A stretch of 64,000 nt of DNA, from the NCBI GenBank assembly GCA_900618795.1, contig UYJD01000004.1, positions 1,088,605-1,152,604 on the forward strand, in the 5' to 3' direction. Position 1 is the first letter of the stretch. Each line of letters begins with the position of its first letter. Below, in pieces: positions 46,706-58,300 of the stretch. The translations under genes were made by a program, and so were the position numbers. Below the pieces are notes generated by a model that worked only from the letters and a program-made list of their open reading frames with translations, ran no database searches and had not been told where the DNA came from. This DNA is from Cyanodermella asteris (lineage: Eukaryota > Ascomycota > Lecanoromycetes > Ostropales > Stictidaceae).

Positions 46706-47398
46706 TCATGCGAGCTGTCCACGGACGGCGCCGGGGACAGCCAGCGAGGAGTGCACATCGGCAAAGAAGGCAGCCGGGTTCTTCTCAATCTGGTCGACGT
46801 GGAAGCCCTCGCCAGAATCCCTGCCGTTGGTCATGATACCAGTCTTGAACGGACCAGTCAAGCAGCCGGCGCTCTTGCGGGTTCCCTCGCCAGTCGGGTT
46901 GGGAAAGGCGATTCTGGGTGGTCCAGACTGGCCCTTGGCAGCCTCGTGAATGTGAGTAGCAGTCACAGCTGGCGAGGAGTAGTCGCCGCGGAAGTTGTTG
47001 AGGGTGATCTCGTAGCAGATGACGTTGGCGTCAGAGCGGATGCCGAACCAGTAGTCACCGGTGGCTCCCGCGAGACCGCCCGTCGGGGTGGTGCCGTTCA
47101 CGACCTGGTCGGGGGTGGCCTTGATGTTGTAGGTCGAGCTGAAGAATGCGGGCTTGGCTGCGGGCTGGCTGGCGGCGGGCTGATTGGCGCCGGTGCCAGC
47201 AGGGTAGTTGACCTTCGACCAGTCGATCTTGGAGTAGTCGACGTTGGAGTAATCAACGTTCTCCCAGCCGCCCTCGGGTACGTCGTTGGGGCCCTGGCCG
47301 GTGCCCTTGGGGTAATCGATCTTGGTGAAGTCGACCTGAGGGGCAGGGATGGCGGCGACAACGGAGGCCAGGATAAGTGCGGCGGCGAAAGTCTTCAT
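46706..47398 (-). CDS. Secreted CHRD-domain protein
   Basis: 230 residues, unspliced. Signal peptide MKTFAAALILASVVAAIPAP. A repeat region follows at residues about 22-65 with units of VDYSNVDYSKIDWSKVNYP type, each ending in Pro-Ala/Lys-Gly-Thr-Gly. The C-terminal domain (about 85-230) matches CHRD-like fungal secreted proteins: YNIKATPDQVVNGTTPTGG, GDYWFGIRSDANVICYEI, VTATHIHEAAKGQSGPPRIA and FFADVHSSLAVPGAVRGQLA. The HIHEA and DVHS motifs are typical of CHRD. Expected location: extracellular or cell wall. Promoter and leader lie at 47399-47560. Intact; function in fungi is not established. Confidence 0.88.
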   Translation of the reverse strand: MKTFAAALILASVVAAIPAPQVDFTKIDYPKGTGQGPNDVPEGGWENVDYSNVDYSKIDWSKVNYPAGTGANQPAASQPAAKPAFFSSTYNIKATPDQVVNGTTPTGGLAGATGDYWFGIRSDANVICYEITLNNFRGDYSSPAVTATHIHEAAKGQSGPPRIAFPNPTGEGTRKSAGCLTGPFKTGIMTNGRDSGEGFHVDQIEKNPAAFFADVHSSLAVPGAVRGQLA

Positions 47399-49877
47399 CC
47401 TGAGAGTATTGGAGGAGATTGATTGGTGGTTTGTCAGATGAGGACTTGTGATGAGTATGGAGGAGTTATTGTGATTAGTTGTTATTATAGATTAGAGGCT
47501 GTGATGATGGGATAGCTGTAGATGCTGATGATAAGAACAGTAACAGAGAAGAAGACAAGCATACTTATACATGCTGCAGCATCAAAACTCGCGGCGATAT
47601 TATTCTCATCGCCAACGGCTGCTCGAGACAGGCCGACTTGGCGCACGTCGTGACTTCGCTCACGTACATTGGTCAGAGCAGCGCCTCGTACGCGGTGGTG
47701 AGAACGACATGGATCAAAGCTTCCAAAGCATACGAATTGGGAAGAGACCTTTACCAAGATCGAGCTCGACTCTGGGCATCTTAACCCTTTCGAGAGAGAA
47801 GATCCTCGAACGGGCAGCTTGGTAAGGCGTGCCCAGTACGCACTGCTAGCTTTCTCCGCAACAGGCTGAGGCTGAGCAGGGCCAAGCAGTGAGGCTCTCG
47901 AGGGTTTTTGCGCAGCGTTGACAGCATTGCTGAGTGTCGAAAGCGGCCAAGCGGCGGAGATGTGGTTGAGAAAAGGGAAAGTGAGGTCAGATTGAAGTCC
48001 AGCCAACGCTTGGCGCTTGGCGACAGCGCGGCTTCACTTCACTCCGCCCGCCTGTGCCAACTGCTGCTCCTCACAGCATTTGTCACGACAAGTCAGCTTG
48101 ATGGTCGGAAACCCTGCGACCACTGCTGTTTTCTCTTGGTATCGCCTCAGCAACGCTCAGAGGCTATACTGCTCATTACTGGCCCTACGCCGTGGCTGAA
48201 AGATGCCTTCGTAGCGAAATATCAGCTATCCAACAGTATTGTCGAAATAAACCTATCCTTCAGTGCTTCTGAGCTCATAGCTGCTTCGACAACACAAGTT
48301 GAGACGATCTGGCGACTCGGCTATATTCAGAGCCTGGTTCTCAAAGCTGTTCTCCGTAGTTTGTCCCTTCGTCACGGCAACTGCCCCTGCAACATGGCAT
48401 TTGGGAGCGGCATATACTATCCTATTCCTGGACAGGACCAAGATTCGCCAGAAAATAGACCCCGCAATGATCTGAGCTGTCGACATGGATGCAGCTTACC
48501 CCAGAAGTCGTACTACCACACGGCAGCCTTTGCTCTGAATCACTGCCGGAGTGAAGCTGTCCACTGGACCCGGCCGCATCTACATCATCGACAAGCTCAA
48601 GATACGACGATCACCCGCAGGACAGCGGCAACCTGAAGTCCATTTCCAGGCTCACGGTCGGGTTCACGGGCTGATGTCGACTGCGCCGAATTGTGAGAAC
48701 GTGGCCACACGCTGCCAAGCTGCTTACCAACCAGATGAGGTCTTCGTATATACCAGAGTCAAGCCTTATCTCGGCGATCAACGCTTCCGCGAACAACGAA
48801 CGTATCCTTCGCGATGGAATGTGCGCGGGTATTCCGGTCGCCACTGAATCGCATGTCCGAGCCTCAAAGCTGCATCGTGGTTGCTGCACGAATACCAAGG
48901 CCACGATCTATGCAAGTAACGCGTTCTTGTGCTCGACAAGCAGTTGCATTGACGTCTTCACAGCCTCACGAATTACTCTGACGTCCAGCTATCCCGTAAA
49001 TTCGCCGGGCACAAATCGTTTCACGAATGACGTTCAGCCAAAAGATATGAATCGTCTCCTGATCCTGGCAATCTCAGATGTACACCGGTGTGCAGACACA
49101 GACCAATGGAGCTGATCTCGGGGACATGTATACACGCCTGATCACAGTCTCCGAAAGTCTAGCATCTCAGATGCTGAGCAAGCCTCTCATGCTGATTATC
49201 AGCATTCGAGCGTACAAATCGCGGCGGTGCCTCACATGACGGGAACGGGTAAGTATGATAGTCTCAACATGGCTTCATGGCTCTTCTGGCCACCGAAAGT
49301 GGTGGCCTATTGCCAACTCGTTTCCCAAGGCTACGACTGAGAACAAGACTCAACATAGCGTCTGCGCGCGTCGAACAGCAGCTTCAGAGCACCGTTTATG
49401 ACTCGAGACTCAAACCGTTACTCGCTTCAAAATTGCCATGAGCGATGACTCGGATCCCCAAGCGACAGCCGCGTTGTCGGGATCGTGCTAATAGATATCA
49501 GCAACTCATGTCCGTGACCAGTCTACATGCGGACGCAAATACTGTGTCCCTTGCCACAGTGTTCAAGGTATCCTGTCCCGTCCCAATAGCTATGCCAAAG
49601 AGGTGACAATGTGTAGCTCAGGCGTGTCGGCGTGCTAGATGATGCCAAGTCAGAATCCCAATACCCATTTCGGAATCGACACCCGAATACAGGATAGGTC
49701 CATTGTGTGTGGGTCCTTTTCGCTGCCAGCATTTAGTCGTCAGCAATGTAACCACCTTTCGTGAAAGACACATTGCTCCCGCTGTCATGCAACCCAGGCG
49801 AAGGTATTTGTCCAATTCTGCTCGGAATTATTCCCGTCGACAACCACAGCGGACAACGCAAGGGATAGGGCGCCAGA

Positions 49878-49970
49878 GATAAAGTGGCTCATTCACCAAC
49901 TCGGTAACCTTACACGGTCGGCTGGCCCAGGGTCGAGTCCCGGTGAACGACAAATGATGTCCACTTTATC
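49878..49970. other. Structured foldback: nested inverted repeats, 93 nt
   Basis: Outer arms GATAAAGTGG and CCACTTTATC (10 bp, perfect) enclose TCATT/AATGA (5 bp), CACC/GGTG (4 bp) and ACTCG/CGAGT (5 bp), in nested order. A B-box-like GGTCGAGTCCC (cf. GGTTCGANTCC) lies at 49931-49941 and an anticodon-loop-like CCTTACACGG at 49908-49917, so a degenerate tRNA-derived element is possible. No target-site duplication is visible. It could be a structured RNA, a hairpin (milRNA-like) precursor or a small foldback element. Confidence 0.55.
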
Positions 49971-51732
49971 GTAGCACTTCAGAGCTAGGCTTACCTTGAG
50001 ACTTTCGAGAAAAACCCGTCCGGAGGGTTCTAGTTTGCGCAAGCCCCAATTGGGGCCTGCGCATAATAGTTTTGTCGAATTTAATCTTTCCATCGCTTGA
50101 AGGTCGTGGCAGGCGAGCGAGGTCACGTTACTTTCTGTTTGTCAATAGGGCCGCAGCGGTGGCTGCCCGTCCCCCCATCCCAATCAGTCGGGTCTCCCAG
50201 GACGATGGACCAGCGTTCGAATGTCTTGGAAGGGATCGCGTGGTTGGTTACATGACGCGGGGATCGTTTTCGTGGACGGCTCCCCTTTCGGCAATCTCAC
50301 CCTTGTGGCTCCGGGTACCAGCCATGAAATTTCCAAGTTGTTCTATTTCCGGTGAAGCTTGCACTGTGTTCCATAATAGACTGTTCCCGGCTTTGTTTGG
50401 AAGTTTCCTTTGCACGGTAGCACCATGGGCACCGATGGCGTGAGGCCCATGCGATCAGCATAAGTATCGTTCTGAGAAGGTCCACATAGCGCGAGCGTCA
50501 TGCTTTAGCATGCTTACGCTTTTGAATGTTGTTTTGCTGACACCGTGTTGTCGATGAGACCCAGAGGGGACCAAGCTTTGAGGGGCTATCTTCCCATAGC
50601 TGAACTCATCACGTTGCCCCCTACCCTCCCTGAACCAGGCTCGACTTCAAGTTCACTGGGTTGAGAGTTCCAGCAAGTAAATTTGAAACAGGAAAGCGAG
50701 TCCACGGCTTCTGTTTGGACTGAAACATTAGTTCCATTTCTAGCCGCATGATTCACCACTGCGCGTCTGACCAAAGGAGCTTGGCTTGGCTGGCCTAGGT
50801 TTCTTGTGCCCTTTATTGTTCAGCATGACTTTCAGTCGTCAAATACACACTTGATCAGTTTCTGAGGCCGGTACCGTTCCGAGTAACCAAGTACGAGGCT
50901 GGTACAGAAATTCAAGGGGCCCCAAGTCAAATCCTTCGACTTGCCCACGTCATATGCTATCCGCAAGCAGACCTCTACCAGCAGAGCCTTCGTACAGCAT
51001 CGCTGGGACTTTCGACGTACGGTACAGACATGAGAAGCTCCTGTCAAAGAGCTCACGAGAAAGCTTCGCAGCGACAAATCCTGCGTGTCACAACGAAATA
51101 CACAGACTTCCGTTTACAAGCCAGTCTGCTTTTTCCCATCTCGGACCCATGCTTGCGAGTTTAAGCGCAGCCCATGGCACTGGATACGAGCTACAAGATG
51201 CCGATCTTGTGCACTCTTGCAACCCGGATCCCCTAAGCCTAGTAGAACACCGAGATTGAAGCTGACACGCGAAGCATCGAAGACGAAAGACAAACTTGGG
51301 AAACAAGGAGTAGACGTCAGACCGCAGGCGAATGCAATATGGTATAACAGAGAAACTGCGAGGGGCACCTGAAGGCCTGTTTCATGACTGCAACTATGTA
51401 CGTCGTGACATGTGCAGTCGAGCTCTGCTCCGTATTGCCGGGTCTGTGTCATTGGATATCTTGAGCTTACCGACTATGCAGGTCCCGAGCTTTGGCCTCC
51501 GGAGCACAAAAGTAAGAAATACCATCTTTCTCCTCGGCCAGGACACAGTGATACATCAAGAAGCAAAAATGAAGGCCTGGTGTTGCTCGTCAGTGAGAAC
51601 CACAGTCTTGTCAGGATCTCTACCCAAAGCAGTATCCCGCCAAGCATTCAAAAGCTTATCCATCGTTCCCTCTCTCCATCCCAGTAGAACTGTAGAGCCG
51701 AGTCTTTTGACCAGCACCGCCCTCCACCATGC

Positions 51733-51756
51733 ACAACAACAACAACAACAACAACA
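51733..51756 (+). repeat. (CAA)n microsatellite
   Basis: Seven to eight CAA units near 51735, in non-coding DNA as far as I can tell. Confidence 0.8.
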
Positions 51757-52140
51757 GGCCCCTCAAGTGCCACCTAAAAGTCAAATCTGCACGAACCAAC
51801 GTAGATCACAGCCCATGCCAAAAGAACAGCACCGGCAGCTTGTTCACAGCTGCCACACCAACCTGCATCGTGCATGAGCTACCCCTGCCATTCGAACCGG
51901 GGACCCGTCTGCAAGCGCTGACCGCCCTTCTGCACGCCATCCATGCCACAATCTGCAATACGAACCACGAAGTGCACAAACCATCAGAGCTTATTTGACA
52001 TATGAATCGGAAAAAATCAATCCCCCCCACGACTCACGAACACCTCAACGAAAAGACCACGGCATCGCACGAGGGAGGGACATGAACGGATAACCCAAAG
52101 GGAGGAGCCAAGCGAGTCAGAACGAGGTGTACCCATTCCA

Positions 52141-52187
52141 AAGAAGAAGAAGAAGAAGAAGAAGAAGAAGAAGAAGAAAAAAAAAAA
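52141..52187 (+). repeat. (AAG)n microsatellite plus A run
   Basis: Twelve or so AAG units running into a short A run, the longest simple repeat in the window. Confidence 0.9.
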
Positions 52188-52296
52188 CGCCACAAGCCCC
52201 GAGAGTTGTAGACTTTTAGCCGCTTCATACATGGCCTCCGACTTTTGCAAAGCGGGCTGGCAACGACGAACAGGACATGACATGGTTGTTCCCGCC

Positions 52297-52318
52297 CTCT
52301 CTCTCTCTCTCTCTCTCT
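52297..52318 (+). repeat. (CT)n microsatellite
   Basis: About eleven CT units, 110 bp from the AAG repeat. It gives a Leu-Ser open frame that should not be read as protein. Confidence 0.85.
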
Positions 52319-53341
52319 TTGTGAAAGCTGAAAAGGCAGCGGAATCAAACGCACATTCATCGCAACGCTCAAGTTGGCCTTGTCCGCACAAAAAAGAGAA
52401 AAAGAAAGAAAGAAAGGGTTGCCCGTTAGCGGGAGGTTTTGTGGTTGTCAAGTCGTTTTAGTTCCTGTTTGGAATGTTGCTAACGATTTGGCTGACGATT
52501 CCGGGGAGGGACATCCCCTTTCTGGAACAACGGACAAGCGGGCGGGGGTCGAGAGGATGCGTTTTTGTGTTAGCTGGCGATCTATGGGCGTAGTGCGGCA
52601 GATCCAGGAGGAATGGCTGAACGATGTTTTCCCCCAGTTTTGTTCTATTCTCGAATCGTGATCGTTGTCACGGTGTGGGGATACACAATAGACTACGCAT
52701 GATGCACCACGAAAGATGTCAAGGTGGGGGAGGATTTATTATGTGCTTTATTGACTATGCAGATCTGACAGCTCTCAGTCGTTCTTCTCTCTAGCTAGAT
52801 ATTGGTACCGATGTTTTGGCATGTGCAGGTGACATCACGCCGGTTCTTCAGGGAAGAGGACAGTAGACGCACAAGACATCAATCGTTGTCACGGTGATCA
52901 GCCGACGGTACACATGAGCAAAAAAGCAAAGGCACATATCCGTGAACGCCGCGATCTGCTCTGTTTCTGCCTGGATCAACACCTCCCAAGATCGAAAAGT
53001 TCTAATTCTGCTTTTCGTGCGACGGCAAAATTGCATGCTGTCATCCCACTCTGCATACACAGCCGGGACCTCAGGTCAGCAGCCACGTCGAGGTCAGGAT
53101 CCGCGAGCATTACCGAGCAAGCGGGTCAAACACAAAGTTTTGACATCCCTATCCCAGCTAGCTTGCCGCAGGCACCGATCTTCCGCCAGTCAATCGAATC
53201 CTCCTCCCAAAAAAAGAAACAGGAAGCACGCAAGCACGCAAGCACATGTGGAACAAAGTAAAAGCCTGTCAAAGGCGCATCCACCATTTTCTGTATACGC
53301 TGTTGCGGTGGTAAATCTCATACCGTTGCCGGTGAATTGGG

Positions 53342-53362
53342 TCTCTCTCTCTCTCTCTCTCT
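53342..53362 (+). repeat. (CT)n microsatellite
   Basis: About ten CT units near the right edge of the gene desert, upstream of the DUF-less Ser/Pro-rich gene's 3' end. Confidence 0.85.
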
Positions 53363-53684
53363 TCACCGTCTCGGTGTGTCGTGCGGTTGCCCGCAGCGCG
53401 TTCGCTTGCGCTGGTGGTTTCTTTTCCCAAGCCGGGACCAGGGTTCGGGGCTGCTGCTTGTAAAGGAGGGTATCGCCGCTATTAAAGGATTGTAATTGGT
53501 CGCTGCCATGGACTTCGTAAAGCGTCGTAAAGTCGTAATCGTCGTCAGGGTGGACCAGTAGGTCAACAAATGATATGTCATCGTAGTATATACAATGGTA
53601 GAAGAATTCAGAATCGTTCCGCAGAATTCAAATAGTTCGAAAAATACAAAGGATCCAAAAGCAATAATGGTCGATTAGCCAGCG

Positions 53685-55347
53685 TCAAGCTGTTGCTTTG
53701 ACCAGAGAGCCGGGTAGTAGGTCGTGGATGAACTTCCAGAACGCACGCTTCCGGCTAGGGGTGCGCTGGTGCTGCTGACGCTCGAGCGACTGTAGCATGG
53801 GCTTGGCGACCTCCATTGGACCAACGATACCCTTGTCTCCAAAGGCCGGGAATTTGCCTCCCACCAGGTGCGATGGTATCTTGGTAACGGGCACAGGCTC
53901 ATGCAAGCTTGGCTGATTAGACAATTCGACAGAGAGCTCCAACAGATCAGTGTCCTTGATCATGGCAAGGACTTGCTCGTGATTGCTCTTCCAAAGTGCG
54001 TTGATAGCGGCCCACTTCTCTTCGGTGAGTTGCGCGATCTTGGAAGTGCTCGAGTAAACAGCCTGGGTGCGTGCAAGATGCTTGGCGAACTGATGTTCAG
54101 CCGCCTCCCAGTCGGCCTTCAACTTGCGGCAGGCGTCTACCGTAGGCTCGTGGGGGAGGTAAGGCTCTGGCTCGATGTTGAAATTGGCATGTCCGAGTTT
54201 GACGGCCCACTCATCCTGAGGCTCTGCAAGAGCCATGGTCGGGATCTCCGAGGAAGGCACAATAGCTCGGCGGTGGAACGAGGCGATAGATGGCCGCGCC
54301 GACAACGGTGGCGATGGTAGATTTGCGCCCATGGTTGGAAAGTATGGGCTTGGAGGCGAAGTAACAGTCTCGACCACTTTCGGTGAATGGAGCGGCGACT
54401 GAATTGGCTCTTCTGTGTCTGCCCGAATGGCAAGCACCGGCGGGAGCAACGGCGTCCGTGACTGGGGAGGAGGTACATCATCCGGACGAATAATTTCCTC
54501 GGGCTCCTCCTGAAGTTCATCGAAGCCAGCAAAGTCATCGACGTGCTCAGGCTCCTCCTCGATGAAGCTTGGCGCAGGTGTCGGCAGGTGGGACGGGTCG
54601 CGAAAGTCTCCGCCATCGATCGAGTCCTTGGTCATCGTGGAGCGCATGGAGCTGGCACGAGAGCGTGACCGGCTGGCATCCGGCATGTTGTCCAAGATTG
54701 AGGAGGTGCGCTTCTCAGACATGGATCTGTTGAACCTCCGCGAGATGCTGGGGAAGCGTTGAGCGATCTTGGTGCTGATCATGCTTGGCGTTGACCGCTC
54801 TGCTCGACGGCGCTTCGGCACCGAGGCGGGCGATGGAGAGTCGTAGAATAGATGATCCCAGTCGTAGTCGCTGGGATGCTCAATTCGAAGACCATCATGA
54901 CCAGGACGGTCATCGGCAGGTAAGGCCTCGAAAAAGGAGGAAGCTTTAGCATTGTTAGCAAGAGGTCGTCAAAGACGAGAGAGACTTTGACTTACAGTTG
55001 GTAGACTCGTGGGCGAGATTCGACATGTCGAGATCTCTCTCTTCAGGATCCTCTTTCAGTTGAGTAAGAGGTCGCTTGGACATGTAACTATCCATGGACG
55101 CACGTACTGGCGGTGATGAAGCCAGAGTGGATCCTGAGGAAAGACGAGAATGGCCCTTTATAGACATGGCCGGTGTCAAGGGCGACGAGGGAGCAAGTGA
55201 CAGAGATGTCGAGCTCGAGTGCGGTGATAATAACATGGAAGAGTCGAGGTGCGAGGCAGAGAGCCTGTTGAGCCCGGGGGAGGGAAAATGATCATCCTGC
55301 ACATGGTCCATCTGTGACAGCCGTCGCTCGGGAGCGTCGTCGCCCAT
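53685..55347 (-). CDS. Conserved Ser/Pro-rich protein of unknown function, 2 exons
   Basis: 536 residues: exon 55347-54996 (MGDDAPERRLSQMDHVQDDH), a 52-nt GT..AG intron, exon 54943-53685, frame kept. The join reads HESTN-SSFFEALPADDRPG. The first 300 residues are Ser/Pro/Glu-rich with many potential phosphorylation sites (SRSRASSMRSTMTKDS) and basic stretches (PKRRRAERS). The last 150 residues look folded and helical: DEWAVKLGHANFNIEPEPYL, RKLKADWEAAEHQFAKHLAR, LTEEKWAAINALWKSNHEQV, ending in RKRAFWKFIHDLLPG. I recall similar fungal proteins but no name; a signalling or scaffold role is a guess. Intact. Confidence 0.8.
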
Positions 55348-58300
55348 GATCGGTGTATATGGTAGTCGGGGCGGAGCTGTAGTGTGGTGGTGCAGAGATC
55401 ACGAGAAAGACATGCTGCACCGTTCAGAGGCTGGGGATGCTGGCGTAAGATATGTATGAAGCGAAGGTCGCGTAGTGCGAGGCCGGACAGTCAGAGACAG
55501 ACTGAAGGCAGACAGCTAGGCGAAAGGCGAGCGACGAAACAGCGGCGGGTCACGGGGTAGGGTGACAGGAAGGGAGCTGTATATGGAGAAGGTCAGCGTG
55601 CGAGTTGTGCCACGTCGTTGCACGACGCCGAAAGCGAAGGATGGAAGTAGAGAAAACAATTATCGGGCAGCAGCATACGACAGAGCTGGCGGAAGCAAAG
55701 CAGAGCAGAGCGGAGCAGAGCAGAGCCTGATATGGTGCCAGCAAGGTGATAGGCTGAGGTCGACGACAGGTCGCGTCTGCAGCGTGAAGACGAGAGAGAC
55801 TCAGAGCCGAACAGGAACAGGAGCAGAAGACCGAACAGCGACCAGCCCGGCAATTTTCGTCGGCCACGGCTTCTGCCAGCAGCTGTTGTTCCAAATCCTG
55901 CGAGCCACTCGAGCCACGCTGTTCCAGTCTTCTGTCCATCTGGCCGCTGTCCACATCCACCAGCTCCGTGTCGTCTGCTCAGCTCAAGGCCGCGGCGCCC
56001 AACGAGTCAAGCATCCACTGCGGCCGGTCAACGACCCACAAGCTCTCTTCTCTCGCGTGCATTCGCTCCATCTCAGGAATTCAGCATCCAACGGCCGCAA
56101 CTTGATGCTGACGCTTATGCTCACACCGATGCTGATGTCTCTCTGGCCCTTGTCTCCCGTCCAACGGGTACCTGGATAGATAGATAAACGAAATGATAAT
56201 CACTTACCGACTGTTCACGTCGATCTCCAATGGCAGCCTGTCTGATGACTGAGGCGGTCACGCTCGGCGGTGGAGTAGCGGCCAAGCGAAATGATCCTGA
56301 TACTTGATCGTAGCGAGTGTGCAGAAGACCGAAGGCGAGCGGCGCGTGGCGGCGCGTATTGTGGTTAAGAAAGCGAAACGAAACAATCGAGACACGAGAA
56401 GAGGCGAGGACGCCCTGGCTTTTTCACTTCGGAGGTAGTTTCAGTGCTGTGGGTTCACCCGCTTGCGGAGGGCTTAACATGCTGTCGATTACTGTAGTCC
56501 GAAGACTTTTGTTGTCTGGCCCTCTGCCATCCTGACGTTCCATAAAAGGTAAAGCAGACCGTCGGAGACAAGGCACCAATTCTGCCGCATCTCTACTGTG
56601 TTGATGCTATCATTATTCAGACAGTCTGGAACCGAAACCGCAGCTCCGGTGTAGCATCTCTCACTCCGTGGTGAGACACGGGAGCTGGTTCCTGCATTTG
56701 ACTTCCCTCCCGCCGAGTTTGTTCTGCTCTTTGCAAGAGCTAGCAGCTAAATCTTGTGCAGAAGTAAAACACGTCCAAGCGCCCGTCGATTGCGACACAC
56801 ACTGTGCGACGCTCACAAGCCAAAGAGGACTGGCCTTGAGAGATGCCGTCCGAGCGGCACAGCGGTCGTGCGAGCTTGAACGCAGCAAAGTGGTGTGCAG
56901 CAGGGTGGAGGCAGTGCGGCACTCAGGGCACAAAGTCACAGGGGAGCTGGAACGAAGGAGGGTAGTCGTTCTTCGGACTGCAGACCATGGCATCATGGCA
57001 ATTGCGAGTTGGAGCAGGTTCGAGGTCGGTATCAGAGAGAATTGGCGCGCGACGGCAAGGAAATCCATCTGTTTGGAAAGCCAGCTTGCAAGCCAAAACT
57101 TCTGGCGGGGAGCGTGGTGCTGAATGCCGGCCCAAGTCGTCGACTGCTTGGCTGCAGCGCTAGCGGCTCCGATTGCCAGGAACCGTCGCAGCTCTTCTGT
57201 TGAATTGTTGTCATGTCGCCAATCACACCTCTTCCTCGACAAGAAGCTGGCAAACTAGGTACTCTTCTGGCCAGTCGACTGTCGTCATCTAACAGGCTCG
57301 CTAGACTGCCGCGACAAGAACGTACCGTTGTGCCCGCTCGGGCGCCAACCTCATCGCCGAAGTCGCCCTTGGTCATGATCGTCAGCAGCCTTTAAAGTTG
57401 TCGTCAATGTGCCAGACCGCTGCAACAATAATACTTCCCTGCGCGGTTGATGCCAGCGTTGACGATGGCCCATTGGAGTCACGACTTCAGCAGCTGAGCA
57501 TCTTCGCGCCTCAATCCGACCTCAGCAACAATGACGATCGCGAATCGCGAGATTGCTTCGAGATCAGCATCGGCGCCCGATTCTCCGAGCCCTTGAACCA
57601 CAAGATTTTCTGTTGATCGATCGGCAAACTTGACGTCGTCTTCCATATTCGTAACACTTTGCGAGCGACCAAGATCGTCACTGAGCAATCTATACTTGGA
57701 ACCACCATGCACACTCTCGACCGGACTGTTGCTATATAGATTATGTGGGCTTGCCACGCTGTCAGCTGTACCATTAATTTTCCGCTTGACGAGCGGGCTG
57801 CGCAGTCTCTTTGCGAGACTACTGATAGGTGGTTAAACATGTAGACTCTGCGTGTCGGAATGCAGGGTTTGGTAAACGACGCTAGCGGCGTCACGAGATC
57901 TCGTATTTGCCAGCACCTCTATCAATTGGAGATTGCCGCGGCTCCCTCTTATCATTATAGTGTGTCGCCCAACGCCATAACATCTGATGACGATCAATGA
58001 ATCACACTTTGGGAAATATCGTGATGTTTGAATGCGATGGCGAGACTGTCAAGCCCTTGAATACGAGCATCGACCAGAGAAACGATTCGATTGAAATGTT
58101 TGCCAGCACAGCGATCGACAAGGATTCATCATCGCATGTGCTTGACGGTTGCTGAAGCTGGCATATCTATTTCAAGGGCACTCTGGACCGATAGTGATGG
58201 CAGGTCGACGTTTGGCGATGACGGCAGAACCCCTTCGGACCCAAACATTACTGGATTTGACCTCCTCATGAAGACGTTGGACTCGTACCCAAGCACCTGC

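Larger units (their letters stand above)
47399..53684. other. Gene desert, 6.3 kb
   Basis: I found no gene I can support. Long but unconvincing frames lie at 47908-48636 and 48693-49115 (AINASANNERILRDGMCAG); they lack start, splice and domain support. The stretch holds a foldback (49878-49970) and a cluster of microsatellites (51733-53362). I looked for transposase, reverse transcriptase and other catalytic motifs and saw none. It may be decayed repeats, a large promoter region or non-coding RNA. Confidence 0.45.

Noticed and set aside
47908-49115. Two long frames (242 and 140 codons) as a possible ligase or transferase relic
   Set aside because: A fragment (GRIYIIDKLK) faintly resembles adenylating enzymes, but the flanking sequence does not match and there is no start or splice support.
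49899-49960. tRNA-Val call from CCTTACACGG and GGTCGAGTCCC
   Set aside because: Acceptor and anticodon stems contain mismatches and the total is too short; kept only as a foldback.
52296-52330. Ser/Leu-rich frames over the CT repeat
   Set aside because: Artefact of a microsatellite.
56661-57242. 193-codon minus-strand frame
   Set aside because: No ATG context, domain or splice signals; composition is like the opposite strand; likely chance.
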